DNA from: a virus
Length of the DNA: 22,031 nt
Strand: one strand, 5' to 3'
Virus record (IMG/VR): IMGVR_UViG_3300046780_000282
Span: 1-22,031 of that record
Shown: piece by piece, positions 7,771 through 14,824 of the stretch
How positions within the stretch are numbered: position 1 is the first letter of the stretch
How the letters are laid out: the number at the start of each line of letters is the position of its first letter
The notes under the pieces: generated by a model
The model's database searches: none
Told to the model about the DNA's origin: nothing
The model's input: the letters and a program-made list of their open reading frames with translations, nothing else
Program-made: the position numbers and the translations under genes

Positions 7771-7796
7771 ATAGCCTCGATGGCCTGGACTGACAA
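7768..7796 (-). promoter_or_regulatory. sigma70-type promoter for the reverse-strand membrane gene
   Basis: On the minus strand TTGTCA (7796-7791) is followed after exactly 17 bases by TATGTT (7773-7768). The gene starts 29 bases further on. The last three bases of the -10 box are the first three of the operator, so a bound repressor would block it. Confidence 0.6.
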
Positions 7797-8223
7797 GTAC
7801 ATGTCGATCCCGTTTCGCGACGGCGGGCGAGGCTGGCGCGGCGCGGATTGTTTTGGCCTCTATCTGCTTGTGCTCGCGCGCGAGGCCGGTGTACGGCTCG
7901 CCGATCACGACGTGAGCTATGGCCGCGACGCCGTGGCTGTGGTGACGCGCATCGAGGCCGAGATTGCCGCCGGCCGCTGGCTACGCGTGGAGGCGCCGGC
8001 CCGGTTCGATGCCGTGTGGATGACCGGCCATATCCGCACCGCTGCCGGGGTTGTCCGCGGCGACGTTCATATTGGCGTCGCGCTCGGCGACGGCAGGGTG
8101 CTGCACACGGAATCGCAGACCGGACCGCAGATCATGAGGCTCGACGATCCGCGCGTCGCACGTCGTATCCGCGGGTTTTATCGGCCGGTTTTCGCGACAA
8201 ATATAACTCAAAATATTCCGTGA
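7780..8223 (+). CDS. NlpC/P60 family tail peptidase
   Basis: 147 residues from the ATG at 7780. Family landmarks are visible: GADCFGLYLLVLARE with the nucleophile Cys24, GDVHIGVAL with His97, and HTE (109-111) as a third polar element. In lambda-like phages this is gpK, a cell-wall peptidase in the tail tip that opens peptidoglycan during entry. The frame extends back to 7678, but that part overlaps the reverse-strand gene and is unlike the family; an ATG at 7738 is possible too. The Shine-Dalgarno is poor for either. After it the tail module is interrupted until 9818. Confidence 0.8.
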   Translation: MAWTDKYMSIPFRDGGRGWRGADCFGLYLLVLAREAGVRLADHDVSYGRDAVAVVTRIEAEIAAGRWLRVEAPARFDAVWMTGHIRTAAGVVRGDVHIGVALGDGRVLHTESQTGPQIMRLDDPRVARRIRGFYRPVFATNITQNIP

Positions 8224-8379
8224 TTGATTGAAACACTTTGAAACAATTGACAGAAAATTAAGGCGAAGAATAAGGCTTTTTCGCCACATGTATGATTCGA
8301 GCCTGATACGTTCACCGTCAATTAGTCTAATACGGTTTGCGCAGTATTGATTTTATTGCGTTTTTTATTCAATCAACTT

Positions 8380-8396
8380 GTTGTGATAATCGCAAC
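8380..8396. promoter_or_regulatory. 17-bp operator GTTGTGATAATCGCAAC
   Basis: Matches the recurrent operator with one changed base in the left half. Its centre is 38 bases from the next operator (8418-8434). The sequence GATAAT within it could itself be a -10 box, but I see no matching -35. Confidence 0.65.
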
Positions 8397-8412
8397 GTGG
8401 TTGTTTTCGCTA

Positions 8413-8441
8413 TTGACGTTGGGATTTCCACAACGTATATA
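8413..8441 (+). promoter_or_regulatory. strong sigma70-type promoter with operator in the spacer
   Basis: TTGACG (8413-8418), 17-base spacer, TATATA (8436-8441). Transcription would start near 8448, 41 bases before the 58-residue gene. The spacer is almost entirely an imperfect operator, GTTGGGATTTCCACAAC (8418-8434), so repressor and RNA polymerase would compete. Confidence 0.7.
8418..8434. promoter_or_regulatory. 17-bp operator variant GTTGGGATTTCCACAAC
   Basis: Perfect outer half sites GTTG/CAAC with altered inner bases compared with the consensus GTTGCGA-NNN-TCGCAAC. Its position between -35 and -10 of the cassette promoter supports a regulatory role despite the divergence. Confidence 0.5.
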
Positions 8442-8476
8442 GGGCGCGTGCACGGGCAATCACGCCCTGCCAACGC

Positions 8477-8491
8477 GGAGTACATCCCATG
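8477..8491 (+). repeat. duplicated 15-base translation start region, copy 1
   Basis: GGAGTACATCCCATG, identical to 8755-8769, includes Shine-Dalgarno and start codon. Both cargo genes thus share the same initiation signal. Confidence 0.8.
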
Positions 8492-8665
8492 GACTACATC
8501 GACACTCTCGGAATGGCGTTCTTGGTTTTCTTCGGCGCGCTGCTGTGCGGCTACGGCCTCACCGAAGCCATCGCGGCCACGGCCGTCACATACATCATCG
8601 GCGGCACGATCGCGATTTTCCGGATGCGCCGCGAGATCATGAAACTTCGCGCTGGTCGCGAATAA
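8489..8665 (+). CDS. 58-residue membrane protein (cargo cassette)
   Basis: ATG at 8489 preceded by GGAG with an 8-base spacer. The product has a hydrophobic segment from about residue 8 to 24 (GMAFLVFFGALLCGYGL) and a second at 28-46 (IAATAVTYIIGGTIAIF), then a basic tail RMRREIMKLRAGRE, which predicts a hairpin in the inner membrane with a cytoplasmic C-terminus. It is the first gene after the cassette promoter. Its ribosome binding region (GGAGTACATCCCATG) is repeated exactly before the next gene. No family recognised. Confidence 0.7.
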   Translation: MDYIDTLGMAFLVFFGALLCGYGLTEAIAATAVTYIIGGTIAIFRMRREIMKLRAGRE

Positions 8666-8681
8666 AAAACTGATCGCAGCC

Positions 8682-8707
8682 TGATCCCCGGTTACGGCCG
8701 GGGATCA
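8682..8707 (+). other. perfect 10-bp hairpin between the cargo genes
   Basis: TGATCCCCGG and CCGGGGATCA flank a 6-base loop. No T-run follows, so it is not a standard terminator. It may protect the upstream mRNA end or set the ratio of the two cargo proteins. Confidence 0.55.
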
Positions 8708-8754
8708 CACGGCGACCAAGCCGAACCGCGCGGAAATCCTTCCCGCGGAAATGT

Positions 8755-8769
8755 GGAGTACATCCCATG
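8755..8769 (+). repeat. duplicated 15-base translation start region, copy 2
   Basis: Exact second copy of GGAGTACATCCCATG, 278 bases downstream, at the start of the 248-residue gene. Confidence 0.8.
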
Positions 8770-9513
8770 TTGACAATCATTCGCGCTACCGCGCTCGCCC
8801 TTGGTTTCTCGATGGCTGGCGTTGGAATGTATGCCTCTTACATGGCATACGCGGGCGGCGGTTACCTGATGATCGCCGCTCCCCTGGTGGCGTTGGCCGC
8901 AGCGCTTATCCCGGCCTACGCCGAGTGCGCATTCAACGCCCGTCAGTATGCGCGGGCGTTGGCGCTGACGCTGGTATGGTTGCCATGCTTTGGAATGGTC
9001 GTGCTCAACGCCATCGAGCGCAATCATGCGGCCAAGGCAGGCGGCGAGGCGGAACGCGCTGCGTTCCACACCGCAGTCAACCGCGCCGCCGCCGAATTGG
9101 TCGAGGCGAAAGCCACGGCGACAGCGGCGACCACGATAGCCAACAAGCTGCGGGCCGGCGACGGACCCAAGGCGCGTTCGGCCAAGGCGACCGAGACGGC
9201 CGCCCGCGAGCAGGTGCAGGCGGCTGAGAAGGCGCTGCACGCCGCCGAGGGCGCGGCCGTGACGGAGTCGGCGACTAAGGCTCCGGAATGGCTTTTACCG
9301 TTGGCGCTCGAAGTTGCGTCGATGTTCCTGATTGCCTGCGGTTTCGGCCTCGGGCGCAGGACGCGGCCGGTGCAGGCCGAAGTCGCCAAGCCGGCGGCCA
9401 GGGCCAAAGACCCGAAGCGCGTTGCTGCCGGCCGCAAGGCCGCGGCCACGAGGGCAGCCAGGAAGAATGTTGCGGCCGGCGTGGCTGCTGGCAAGGTGCG
9501 TAAGATCAGGTAA
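8767..9513 (+). CDS. membrane protein with coiled coil and basic C-terminal tail
   Basis: 248 residues. Three hydrophobic segments at about 5-26, 32-50 and 62-80 are followed by an Ala/Glu/Lys-rich region (about 88-165) with heptad-like spacing suited to a coiled coil. A fourth membrane segment follows (EWLLPLALEVASMFLIACGFGLG, about 175-197), and then a very basic Ala/Lys/Arg tail resembling histone-H1-like or DNA/RNA-binding tails. This layout is shared by hypothetical membrane proteins of alphaproteobacterial prophages. It is transcribed from the cassette promoter and ends at a strong terminator. A role in the envelope is likely; its task is unknown. Confidence 0.7.
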   Translation: MLTIIRATALALGFSMAGVGMYASYMAYAGGGYLMIAAPLVALAAALIPAYAECAFNARQYARALALTLVWLPCFGMVVLNAIERNHAAKAGGEAERAAFHTAVNRAAAELVEAKATATAATTIANKLRAGDGPKARSAKATETAAREQVQAAEKALHAAEGAAVTESATKAPEWLLPLALEVASMFLIACGFGLGRRTRPVQAEVAKPAARAKDPKRVAAGRKAAATRAARKNVAAGVAAGKVRKIR

Positions 9514-9520
9514 TTTCTCG

Positions 9521-9551
9521 AGCCCGGGGCGTTCTGCCTCGGGCTTTTTTT
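9521..9551 (+). terminator. rho-independent terminator of the cargo cassette
   Basis: A 10-bp stem (AGCCCGGGGC with GCCTCGGGCT, one G-T pair) closed by the loop GTTCT is followed by a run of seven T (9545-9551). It begins 7 bases after the stop of the 248-residue gene and separates the cassette from the downstream tail genes. Confidence 0.9.
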
Positions 9552-9566
9552 GTGGGAGTGCAGGAG

Positions 9567-9821
9567 ATGACGCGGACACAAAAAATCATGCTGACGGCTC
9601 GCACGGCGCTTTACGGCGACATGGAGGCCTCGGCGGAATTCGCCCATGATCTCGGCGTCAACCCGCGGACGGTCCGCAACTGGATTGCCGGCAAGAACGA
9701 CGTGCCGCCCGAAGTCTTGCAGCGCGTCGACGCGCTTCTGACGGCCAGATCGCGCGTTCTTAAGGACGCTCATTCGCAAATCGTGGCGCTTACCATTGTT
9801 AGGCCATCGTCTGGCGCATGA
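9567..9821 (+). CDS. small HTH DNA-binding protein coupled to the gpJ gene
   Basis: 84 residues from the ATG at 9567, with GGAG ending 9 bases upstream; a GTG at 9552 is directly in the terminator tail and less likely. The segment SAEFAHDLGVNPRTVRNWIAGKNDVPPEV (residues 22-50) is a helix-turn-helix of the Xre/YdaS type. The rest is a short helix plus tail. It is the only regulator inside the tail region. Its TGA overlaps the ATG of the tail hub gene (ATGA at 9818-9821), so it is translated with a late gene. A role in late regulation or in the cassette is possible. Confidence 0.7.
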   Translation: MTRTQKIMLTARTALYGDMEASAEFAHDLGVNPRTVRNWIAGKNDVPPEVLQRVDALLTARSRVLKDAHSQIVALTIVRPSSGA

Positions 9822-12544
9822 TCCTCGCCGAGCACCGCCGCACCGTCTTTTCCGAGCATCGCGACATCCGGCCGTTTCAGGCCGGGTTGACCGTTGCGCA
9901 GATCGTCGCGACGTTCGAGACGCCGCTGGAATTTCAAGAATTCGGAGCCGTCTATATCAAGCGCACGGACGGCCGGGGGCACGTCCTGGAGCGGCGATAT
10001 TGGCACCTCGTCAGGCCGAAGTCTGGAACCGCGCTGTTCATCTCCTGCGTTCCCCACGGCGGCGGCGGTAGCAGCGCCAACAAGCAAATATTCGCCTTGG
10101 TAGCCACGATCGCGCTGATCGCTCTGACGGCGTGGATCGGCGGTGGCGGCCTTGGATTCCTGTCGCCGTCCTATCTTGCCGCGGGCTCGGTCGGCGCGAA
10201 GATCGCGGCCGCTGCTCTACTGATTGCCGGGTCACTTGCGATCCAAAAACTGACCGCGCAACCGGGCGTAGCAGCTCCCGCCGACAACGGCGCGACGGTG
10301 ACGCTCGGCGTGGCCGGCATAAGCCAAAACACCATTGGGGCGTTTGCTCAGGTGCCGGCGCCGCTCGGCAGAATTCGGATTTCCGCCCCGCTGCTCGCGC
10401 GGCCCTACACTGAGATCAGCGACACCGATCAATATATCAACCTGATTACAGGCGTGTGTGGGCCGGCGCAGATTTCAAACATAAAAATTAACGATACAGA
10501 TCTCGCCGATCTTTCCGATTCCGATATCGAGATTGAGACGCGCGAGGGCTGGATCGATAGCAGCAACGACTCGCCGCTCACGCGCGATAATTCGCAGCTC
10601 ACGCTCATTACTCAATCGTTCTTCGAAGAATCCATTAATCTTCAGATGGGCACGCATCGGCTTGAAAATGATCAAACGACGCTTGTGCTAAATGCTGATT
10701 CCCCAACCGATCCAAGCGACAGCTATCCAACCAAGCATATCATTCGCACCGCGGGCCGGCCCGATGAAATCCGGATCACACTGGCATTCCCTCAAGGCCT
10801 GATCCGTTTCGATTCCACGTCTCAAACCGTCCTGACGGCGTTCCGTGTCAGACTGCGGCGCGTCGGCGACGTGAATTGGCGGGCGCTTCCTGAAATGCAG
10901 ATAGAGGCGGCGATCCGCGCGCCGTTTCGCCAACAGATACGGATTTTCTTTGGCGGCGTCACCGAGTCCGATCTCGTGTCATCAACCTCCAATGAGACGC
11001 CCGCGTTTTTGCGGTTCTACCTCTCAAACGCGGAATGGCAAGCGGACAGCTTTTTCGGCGCGATATCGAGTCCTGTCGCCATAAACACGGACGCGCTGCA
11101 TATCCACGCCGGCAAGGATCGCGTACTCGTCTGGCTCGACCGTAGCCAATGGCCGTCTGACGCTGCCTACGACATCGAGATTCAGCGTAGTTTCGCCCAA
11201 AATTCCAGCGCCAGCGATTTCGACGGGACGCATTACACCGGAGGTCTGTTTACGTTCAGGACTGCCGGGCCGCCCAATTGGACGATCCCGGTTCAGTCAA
11301 ATTTTTCCGCGTCGGTGGCGATCGAGAATTACGCCACCATGCGCCGGGTATATCCGATCGCTCAAGACGGCCTGGCGCTGATCGCAGTGCGCGCAAAAAA
11401 TATTGCCATCAATTCGATATCTGCCGAATTCGAGCCTTATGTGCCGATCGCGTCCGGCAGTCCGGAAAATTGGGACACGGTCGAGCCGTCGTCTAACCCG
11501 GCCGCGCTCGTCAGGGCGATCAGGACGGGCAGTCTCAATAAGCGAGCCTCGGACCCCGATCTGTCGCAAGGGCTCGAGGATTGGTACGACTATTGCGAGG
11601 ATCACGGCCTGCGTTGCAGCGCGCTCTTTAACGGCGGGTCCGTCGAGCAAGCCGCATCCCTCGCGGCCAACGTCGGCGACGCCATCATCCGCGAGAGCGA
11701 TAAATGGGGCGTCGTGATCGACAAGGACAGATCGGCCGAGGGCGTCGCGCACCTGTTCGGTGCGCACAACATGACGTCGCCGCTCACGATGAATCGGACG
11801 TTTTTGCAGAGTTCCCGCGGCATCATCGCGCAATTCGTGGACGAAACGAACGACTATCAGCTCACGGAATCCGCGCCTGTATTTGACGACGGTCTGTCAA
11901 CTCTGAATTCCGATCTTCTCGTCGAATCGGCGCCCTATGACGGCTATTCCGACGAGGATTTGGTTCGGCGCCGCGCCAAGATGGACCTGCGCCGGGCGCG
12001 GTTGCGGGCAACGCGTTACAGCTGGGAAACGCATCAAGAGCACCTCGTCGCGATCCACGGCGACCTGGTGGGCGTGTCGCACGATATCCTCGCCTATATG
12101 TTCGGGACGGGGCGCGTCGGTTCGTTCACAACTGAGACACTCGGCTCGCCGGCGGTGACATATCTCCGCACGGTGACGCTCAACACGGACGTGCCGGACG
12201 CGCCGCAATGGACGCTCAGCAGCCCGCCGGGGATGTTCGAGGTTCCCGACGTATTCCTGCTGCCGGATGTCTTCAGCATTTCGATCCCGGAATTAGGGAT
12301 GCAGGTGCGTCTCGCCGGCGGCAGCATCTCAACCATACCCGTGTCATCGATCGTCGGCCGGACGGTCACGGTCGAGGGCGACGTCGAACTGCCGGACGGG
12401 TTCGGTAAAACGCTCCTCGTGGCGATCGGCCCGCGGTCTCGCGAGGTGCGCCGCGTGCTGATTACCGCGATCACGCCAAAGCAGGATTATTTTGCTCAGG
12501 TTGAGGCCGTAGACGAGGCGCCAGGGATTTTCACGGGGTTATGA
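9818..12544 (+). CDS. tail tip / host specificity protein (lambda gpJ-like)
   Basis: 908 residues. Residues 1-80 form a small beta domain; two hydrophobic stretches follow (about 91-109 and 126-143), as in lambda gpI-like proteins. After these comes the gpJ-type hub: VAGISQNTIGAFAQVPAPLGRIRISAPLLARPY, an INLITGVCGPAQISNIKINDTDL insertion domain, and a Phage-tail_3-like region around EDWYDYCEDHGLRCSALFNGGSVEQAA and RRRAKMDLRRARLRATRYSWE (residue landmarks only). The C-terminus is beta-rich. It forms the central tail hub and usually governs receptor contact. The large size and central position make the assignment firm; an N-terminal gpI-gpJ fusion is my reading of the hydrophobic part. Confidence 0.85.
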   Translation: MILAEHRRTVFSEHRDIRPFQAGLTVAQIVATFETPLEFQEFGAVYIKRTDGRGHVLERRYWHLVRPKSGTALFISCVPHGGGGSSANKQIFALVATIALIALTAWIGGGGLGFLSPSYLAAGSVGAKIAAAALLIAGSLAIQKLTAQPGVAAPADNGATVTLGVAGISQNTIGAFAQVPAPLGRIRISAPLLARPYTEISDTDQYINLITGVCGPAQISNIKINDTDLADLSDSDIEIETREGWIDSSNDSPLTRDNSQLTLITQSFFEESINLQMGTHRLENDQTTLVLNADSPTDPSDSYPTKHIIRTAGRPDEIRITLAFPQGLIRFDSTSQTVLTAFRVRLRRVGDVNWRALPEMQIEAAIRAPFRQQIRIFFGGVTESDLVSSTSNETPAFLRFYLSNAEWQADSFFGAISSPVAINTDALHIHAGKDRVLVWLDRSQWPSDAAYDIEIQRSFAQNSSASDFDGTHYTGGLFTFRTAGPPNWTIPVQSNFSASVAIENYATMRRVYPIAQDGLALIAVRAKNIAINSISAEFEPYVPIASGSPENWDTVEPSSNPAALVRAIRTGSLNKRASDPDLSQGLEDWYDYCEDHGLRCSALFNGGSVEQAASLAANVGDAIIRESDKWGVVIDKDRSAEGVAHLFGAHNMTSPLTMNRTFLQSSRGIIAQFVDETNDYQLTESAPVFDDGLSTLNSDLLVESAPYDGYSDEDLVRRRAKMDLRRARLRATRYSWETHQEHLVAIHGDLVGVSHDILAYMFGTGRVGSFTTETLGSPAVTYLRTVTLNTDVPDAPQWTLSSPPGMFEVPDVFLLPDVFSISIPELGMQVRLAGGSISTIPVSSIVGRTVTVEGDVELPDGFGKTLLVAIGPRSREVRRVLITAITPKQDYFAQVEAVDEAPGIFTGL

Positions 12545-12545
12545 C

Positions 12546-13430
12546 ATGACGTTGCCGAGCCCGGATCGCACGTTTCCGAACACAGACACCGTCGGGCCGC
12601 CCGGCCCATCCGGCAGCGACTATTGCGACAAAGTCGCCGCCGAGGGGCAGGCGCTCTGGGATCGGATCAACAACACGCTCGTGAGCGTCGGCGGCACCGC
12701 TAACGCCATCACGGCGTCATGCGATCCGCCGCTGACGAACAGCTACCAGCACGGACAGCATTTTTTCCTCGTGCCAGTTTCCAACAACACAAGCAGCGGA
12801 ACGATCAACGTAGATAGCCGGGGCGTTGTGAACGTCGTTCGGCATGACGGATCGGCGCTGCATTCTGGCGATCTCATTGCTGGCGAGGGCGTCGATCTCG
12901 TGGCCATCGCGACCGGATCGCCGGCCGTTGTTACAGAACTGAGATTGCCGCATCCGACTGCTAATGAACTGATCGACCTGGCATCTGCGGGTGGCACGCA
13001 GATATGGGAACAGATCGGAGATAGCGGCGCATTAGGGACCGTTGCACAGGTTGAATTCACATTCACGGCAGGTCGCTATTCTCAAATTATGGTTATATTA
13101 TCTGACCTCACGGGCCAGAATACAGTCAGTACTAATGTCGCTCTGAGAAATTCGACGACAGCAATAATTACGTTGAGCACCTCATCCATAACTGCGGGGA
13201 CGCTGCATACCTATCTCGCAGAGTTCACACTTGGAATAAATGCGGCAACTAAGGGATGTTTCGGCCGGATGGATGGCGGCGACGAGCAAAGCGGTGCGGT
13301 CGATTCAGGCGGCCCATTCAGGCAATGGGGGCAGAATGCAACGGCGCCCGACCGAGTGCGCATAGCGCGCGCTGCAGGAAATCTCACCGCCGGGCGCATC
13401 ATGGCATACGGCCTGCTCGCGGCAGGATGA
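12546..13430 (+). CDS. putative tail fibre / receptor-binding protein
   Basis: 294 residues, starting one base after the gpJ stop. It opens with a proline/glycine-rich stretch including GPPGPSG, then a helix and beta-rich domains. The C-terminal part (SGGPFRQWGQNATAPDRVRIARAAGNLTAGRIMAYGLL region) resembles capsid- or cell-contacting tip domains of fibre proteins. A drop in G+C in the second half (13030-13240) suggests exchange, common for receptor-binding genes. Function inferred from position. Confidence 0.6.
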   Translation: MTLPSPDRTFPNTDTVGPPGPSGSDYCDKVAAEGQALWDRINNTLVSVGGTANAITASCDPPLTNSYQHGQHFFLVPVSNNTSSGTINVDSRGVVNVVRHDGSALHSGDLIAGEGVDLVAIATGSPAVVTELRLPHPTANELIDLASAGGTQIWEQIGDSGALGTVAQVEFTFTAGRYSQIMVILSDLTGQNTVSTNVALRNSTTAIITLSTSSITAGTLHTYLAEFTLGINAATKGCFGRMDGGDEQSGAVDSGGPFRQWGQNATAPDRVRIARAAGNLTAGRIMAYGLLAAG

Positions 13431-13436
13431 CACAGA

Positions 13437-13769
13437 ATGTTTGAGCAGTTCCTGCAATTCAATATCGGCCAAGTCATCCAAGTAGGACTTTTTTTAATTG
13501 GTATGGGCGTAATGATTCAGAGACTGAGAGACGATATAAAAAATCAGGGACTTCGCCTTGCGCATGTTGAAACGCAATTAGCTCAGATGCAATCAATTAT
13601 CGTGACGACAGCACGTCAAGATGAGCGCATAGCGGCGATGGATCAACGGATGATGGCGCAGGGAACGCGGATCGATTCAACCGCCATGATTTTGAACGGA
13701 CGGCTAGAAGCGATAAATAACATCGTCTCAGGACACACAGCACAGCTCAATAATTTACCTCGCGTCTGA
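13437..13769 (+). CDS. small membrane-anchored coiled-coil protein
   Basis: 110 residues, 6 bases after the fibre gene. One hydrophobic segment (about 11-28, GQVIQVGLFLIGMGVMIQ) is followed by a long coiled coil with regular hydrophobic spacing (LRLAHVETQLAQMQSI ... ILNGRLEAI). This N-in anchor plus coiled coil occurs in phage lysis accessory proteins of spanin or holin type and in other proteins, so the function stays open. Base composition is more A+T-rich than the tail genes. Confidence 0.6.
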   Translation: MFEQFLQFNIGQVIQVGLFLIGMGVMIQRLRDDIKNQGLRLAHVETQLAQMQSIIVTTARQDERIAAMDQRMMAQGTRIDSTAMILNGRLEAINNIVSGHTAQLNNLPRV

Positions 13770-13830
13770 CGCGGCAACTATTGCGACGCTATGAAGTATT
13801 GCGCTTCCGTCTAGCCACAGGAGAGGATTT

Positions 13831-14112
13831 ATGGGCGACACACTCAAGGAAATCGATCAGGCGCTGCAAATCGTCGAGAGCGTTCTGCCGCTGGCGTTAG
13901 GTGGCCTTGCGATGTTCGTTCCCGGGGTCTCGGCGATCACGCCATTCTTGCCGTTGCTGTCGAAGGTGATCCAGGCCGTCGACGTCGTGGCCACGGACAC
14001 CGGCAAACCAATCCTGGACGTGATTCAGGATGTCATGAACCATCTAACGGCCGGGGGCGCGGCTGCGCCCTCGCTGGCGCCTGCCGCGCCCATTGAGGCC
14101 CCGACGGGCTGA
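13831..14112 (+). CDS. small hydrophobic phage protein, holin candidate
   Basis: 93 residues with an AGGAGAGG Shine-Dalgarno 6 bases before the ATG. A long apolar region at about 17-45 (VLPLALGGLAMFVPGVSAITPFLPLL) could form one or two membrane helices; the tail is Ala/Pro-rich. It lies at the end of the late plus-strand genes, where lysis genes often sit, but no endolysin is next to it. Holin is a guess; a minor virion protein is possible. Confidence 0.55.
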   Translation: MGDTLKEIDQALQIVESVLPLALGGLAMFVPGVSAITPFLPLLSKVIQAVDVVATDTGKPILDVIQDVMNHLTAGGAAAPSLAPAAPIEAPTG

Positions 14113-14574
14113 TTATTTCGGCGGCGGCAGGAGCGGAACCATCCTGCCGCCGTCGTATATTGCCGCGATTGCTGGTCGGACGAGGTTTCCCACCGTGCCG
14201 CCCTCTGGCATCACGATATGAGCGAGGAATTCATCCTCGAACGTCGTGATTCCGCTCTGGATGGCCTCTATCTTGGCCTTGATGATTAGATAGAGCGCGC
14301 GCCATCGCTGCCGGCAAGTCTGCTCCCAAACCTCTCGACGCCTCGCCGGGGTGCGGATCGAATTTCGACCGTCTCGCAAAAACTGCTTGTCGTCTGGCAG
14401 CGGCAGCGGCAATGTGAACGCGACGCGACGGTTCGAGCATTCGAACGCGAGCACCGCGCGTCCAGGTCCGTTAAATATGCCCGTGCTCATCGCGCCGTAC
14501 TGCGTAATCATTTTCTCGATCTGAGCGCGAGATTTTTCGACCGAAACGGAAGTATCGGCGGCGAATTTTCTCAT
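14113..14574 (-). CDS. conserved phage protein of unknown function
   Basis: 153 residues with an AAGGA Shine-Dalgarno. FAADTSVSVEKSRAQIEKMITQYGA at the N-terminus and EQTCRQRWRALYLIIKAKIEAIQSGITTFEDEFLAHIVMPEG in the second half (residue landmarks) are shared by a family of proteins common in phages infecting diverse proteobacteria. No catalytic motif is visible. It is the last gene of the recombination operon and ends base-to-base with the last plus-strand late gene. Family function unknown to me. Confidence 0.75.
   Translation of the reverse strand: MRKFAADTSVSVEKSRAQIEKMITQYGAMSTGIFNGPGRAVLAFECSNRRVAFTLPLPLPDDKQFLRDGRNSIRTPARRREVWEQTCRQRWRALYLIIKAKIEAIQSGITTFEDEFLAHIVMPEGGTVGNLVRPAIAAIYDGGRMVPLLPPPK
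14122..14152. terminator. hairpin at the meeting point of the convergent operons
   Basis: An 11-bp perfect inverted repeat (CGGCGGCAGGA ... TCCTGCCGCCG) with a 9-base loop lies 10 bases after the end of the plus-strand late genes, inside the 3' end of the minus-strand gene. No clear T-run follows in either direction, so termination is plausible but not certain. Confidence 0.4.
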
Positions 14575-14597
14575 GAATCTTTTCCTTGAATGGAAAC

Positions 14598-14628
14598 GGC
14601 GCCCGGCATGGGGACCGTGCCGGGCGCC
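14598..14628 (-). other. strong hairpin in the intergenic region
   Basis: GGCGCCCGGCA and TGCCGGGCGCC pair over 11 bp with a 9-base loop, between the 54-residue gene and the last gene of the minus-strand operon. On the minus strand GTTTCC follows, so it might reduce read-through to the last gene. Confidence 0.5.
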
Positions 14629-14656
14629 GACGTGACCGTGCGAGGTGGCGCGCCGA

Positions 14657-14821
14657 TCACGATTTTTCGTCGGGCAACGTCAGGACGTCACTCATGTGGA
14701 ATTGCCGCAGCATGGCCGTTATCACGCGGCCAGCTTGCCGGCATTCGTCCGGCGTATGCGTCGCGCTCTCAAGCCTCCCGGCCAGCTTGGCGGCGTCTTT
14801 GACGGTGATCCGGTCTGCCAT
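14657..14821 (-). CDS. small phage protein (54 residues)
   Basis: ATG at 14821 (minus), stop at 14657-14659. The product begins MADRITVKDAAKLAGRLES and is helical and charged, with no motif I recognise. It starts 3 bases after the stop of the preceding gene. The position in the operon and close coupling support it as real. Confidence 0.6.
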   Translation of the reverse strand: MADRITVKDAAKLAGRLESATHTPDECRQAGRVITAMLRQFHMSDVLTLPDEKS

Positions 14822-14824
14822 GAG

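Larger units (their letters stand above)
8224..8488. promoter_or_regulatory. AT-rich control region of the tail-embedded cassette
   Basis: 265 bases without a convincing gene and clearly richer in A+T than both sides. It contains a possible -35-like TTGACA at 8247, short TTGAAAC repeats near 8228-8246, an operator at 8380-8396 and a promoter-operator pair at 8413-8441. This abrupt change in composition inside a tail operon is typical of inserted cargo. Confidence 0.6.

Noticed and set aside
8228-8252. Repeated TTGAAAC units as a CRISPR or iteron array
   Set aside because: Only two or three short imperfect copies without regular spacing.
8262-8285. GGCGAA...TTCGCC inverted repeat as terminator of the NlpC gene
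   Set aside because: Six-base stem with a 12-base loop and no T-run after it; too weak.
9024-9779. Minus-strand frame of 251 codons
   Set aside because: Antisense to the coiled-coil membrane gene and across its terminator; Ala/Arg-rich shadow.
9893-9912. GTTGCGCAGATCGTCGCGAC as another operator
   Set aside because: The half sites are not at the 17-bp spacing and it lies in the gpJ-like coding sequence.
1-14112. Gene transfer agent rather than phage
   Set aside because: Some tail proteins resemble GTA proteins, but the window also has a repressor/early switch, recombinases, cargo and a homing nuclease, which point to a true temperate phage or prophage.
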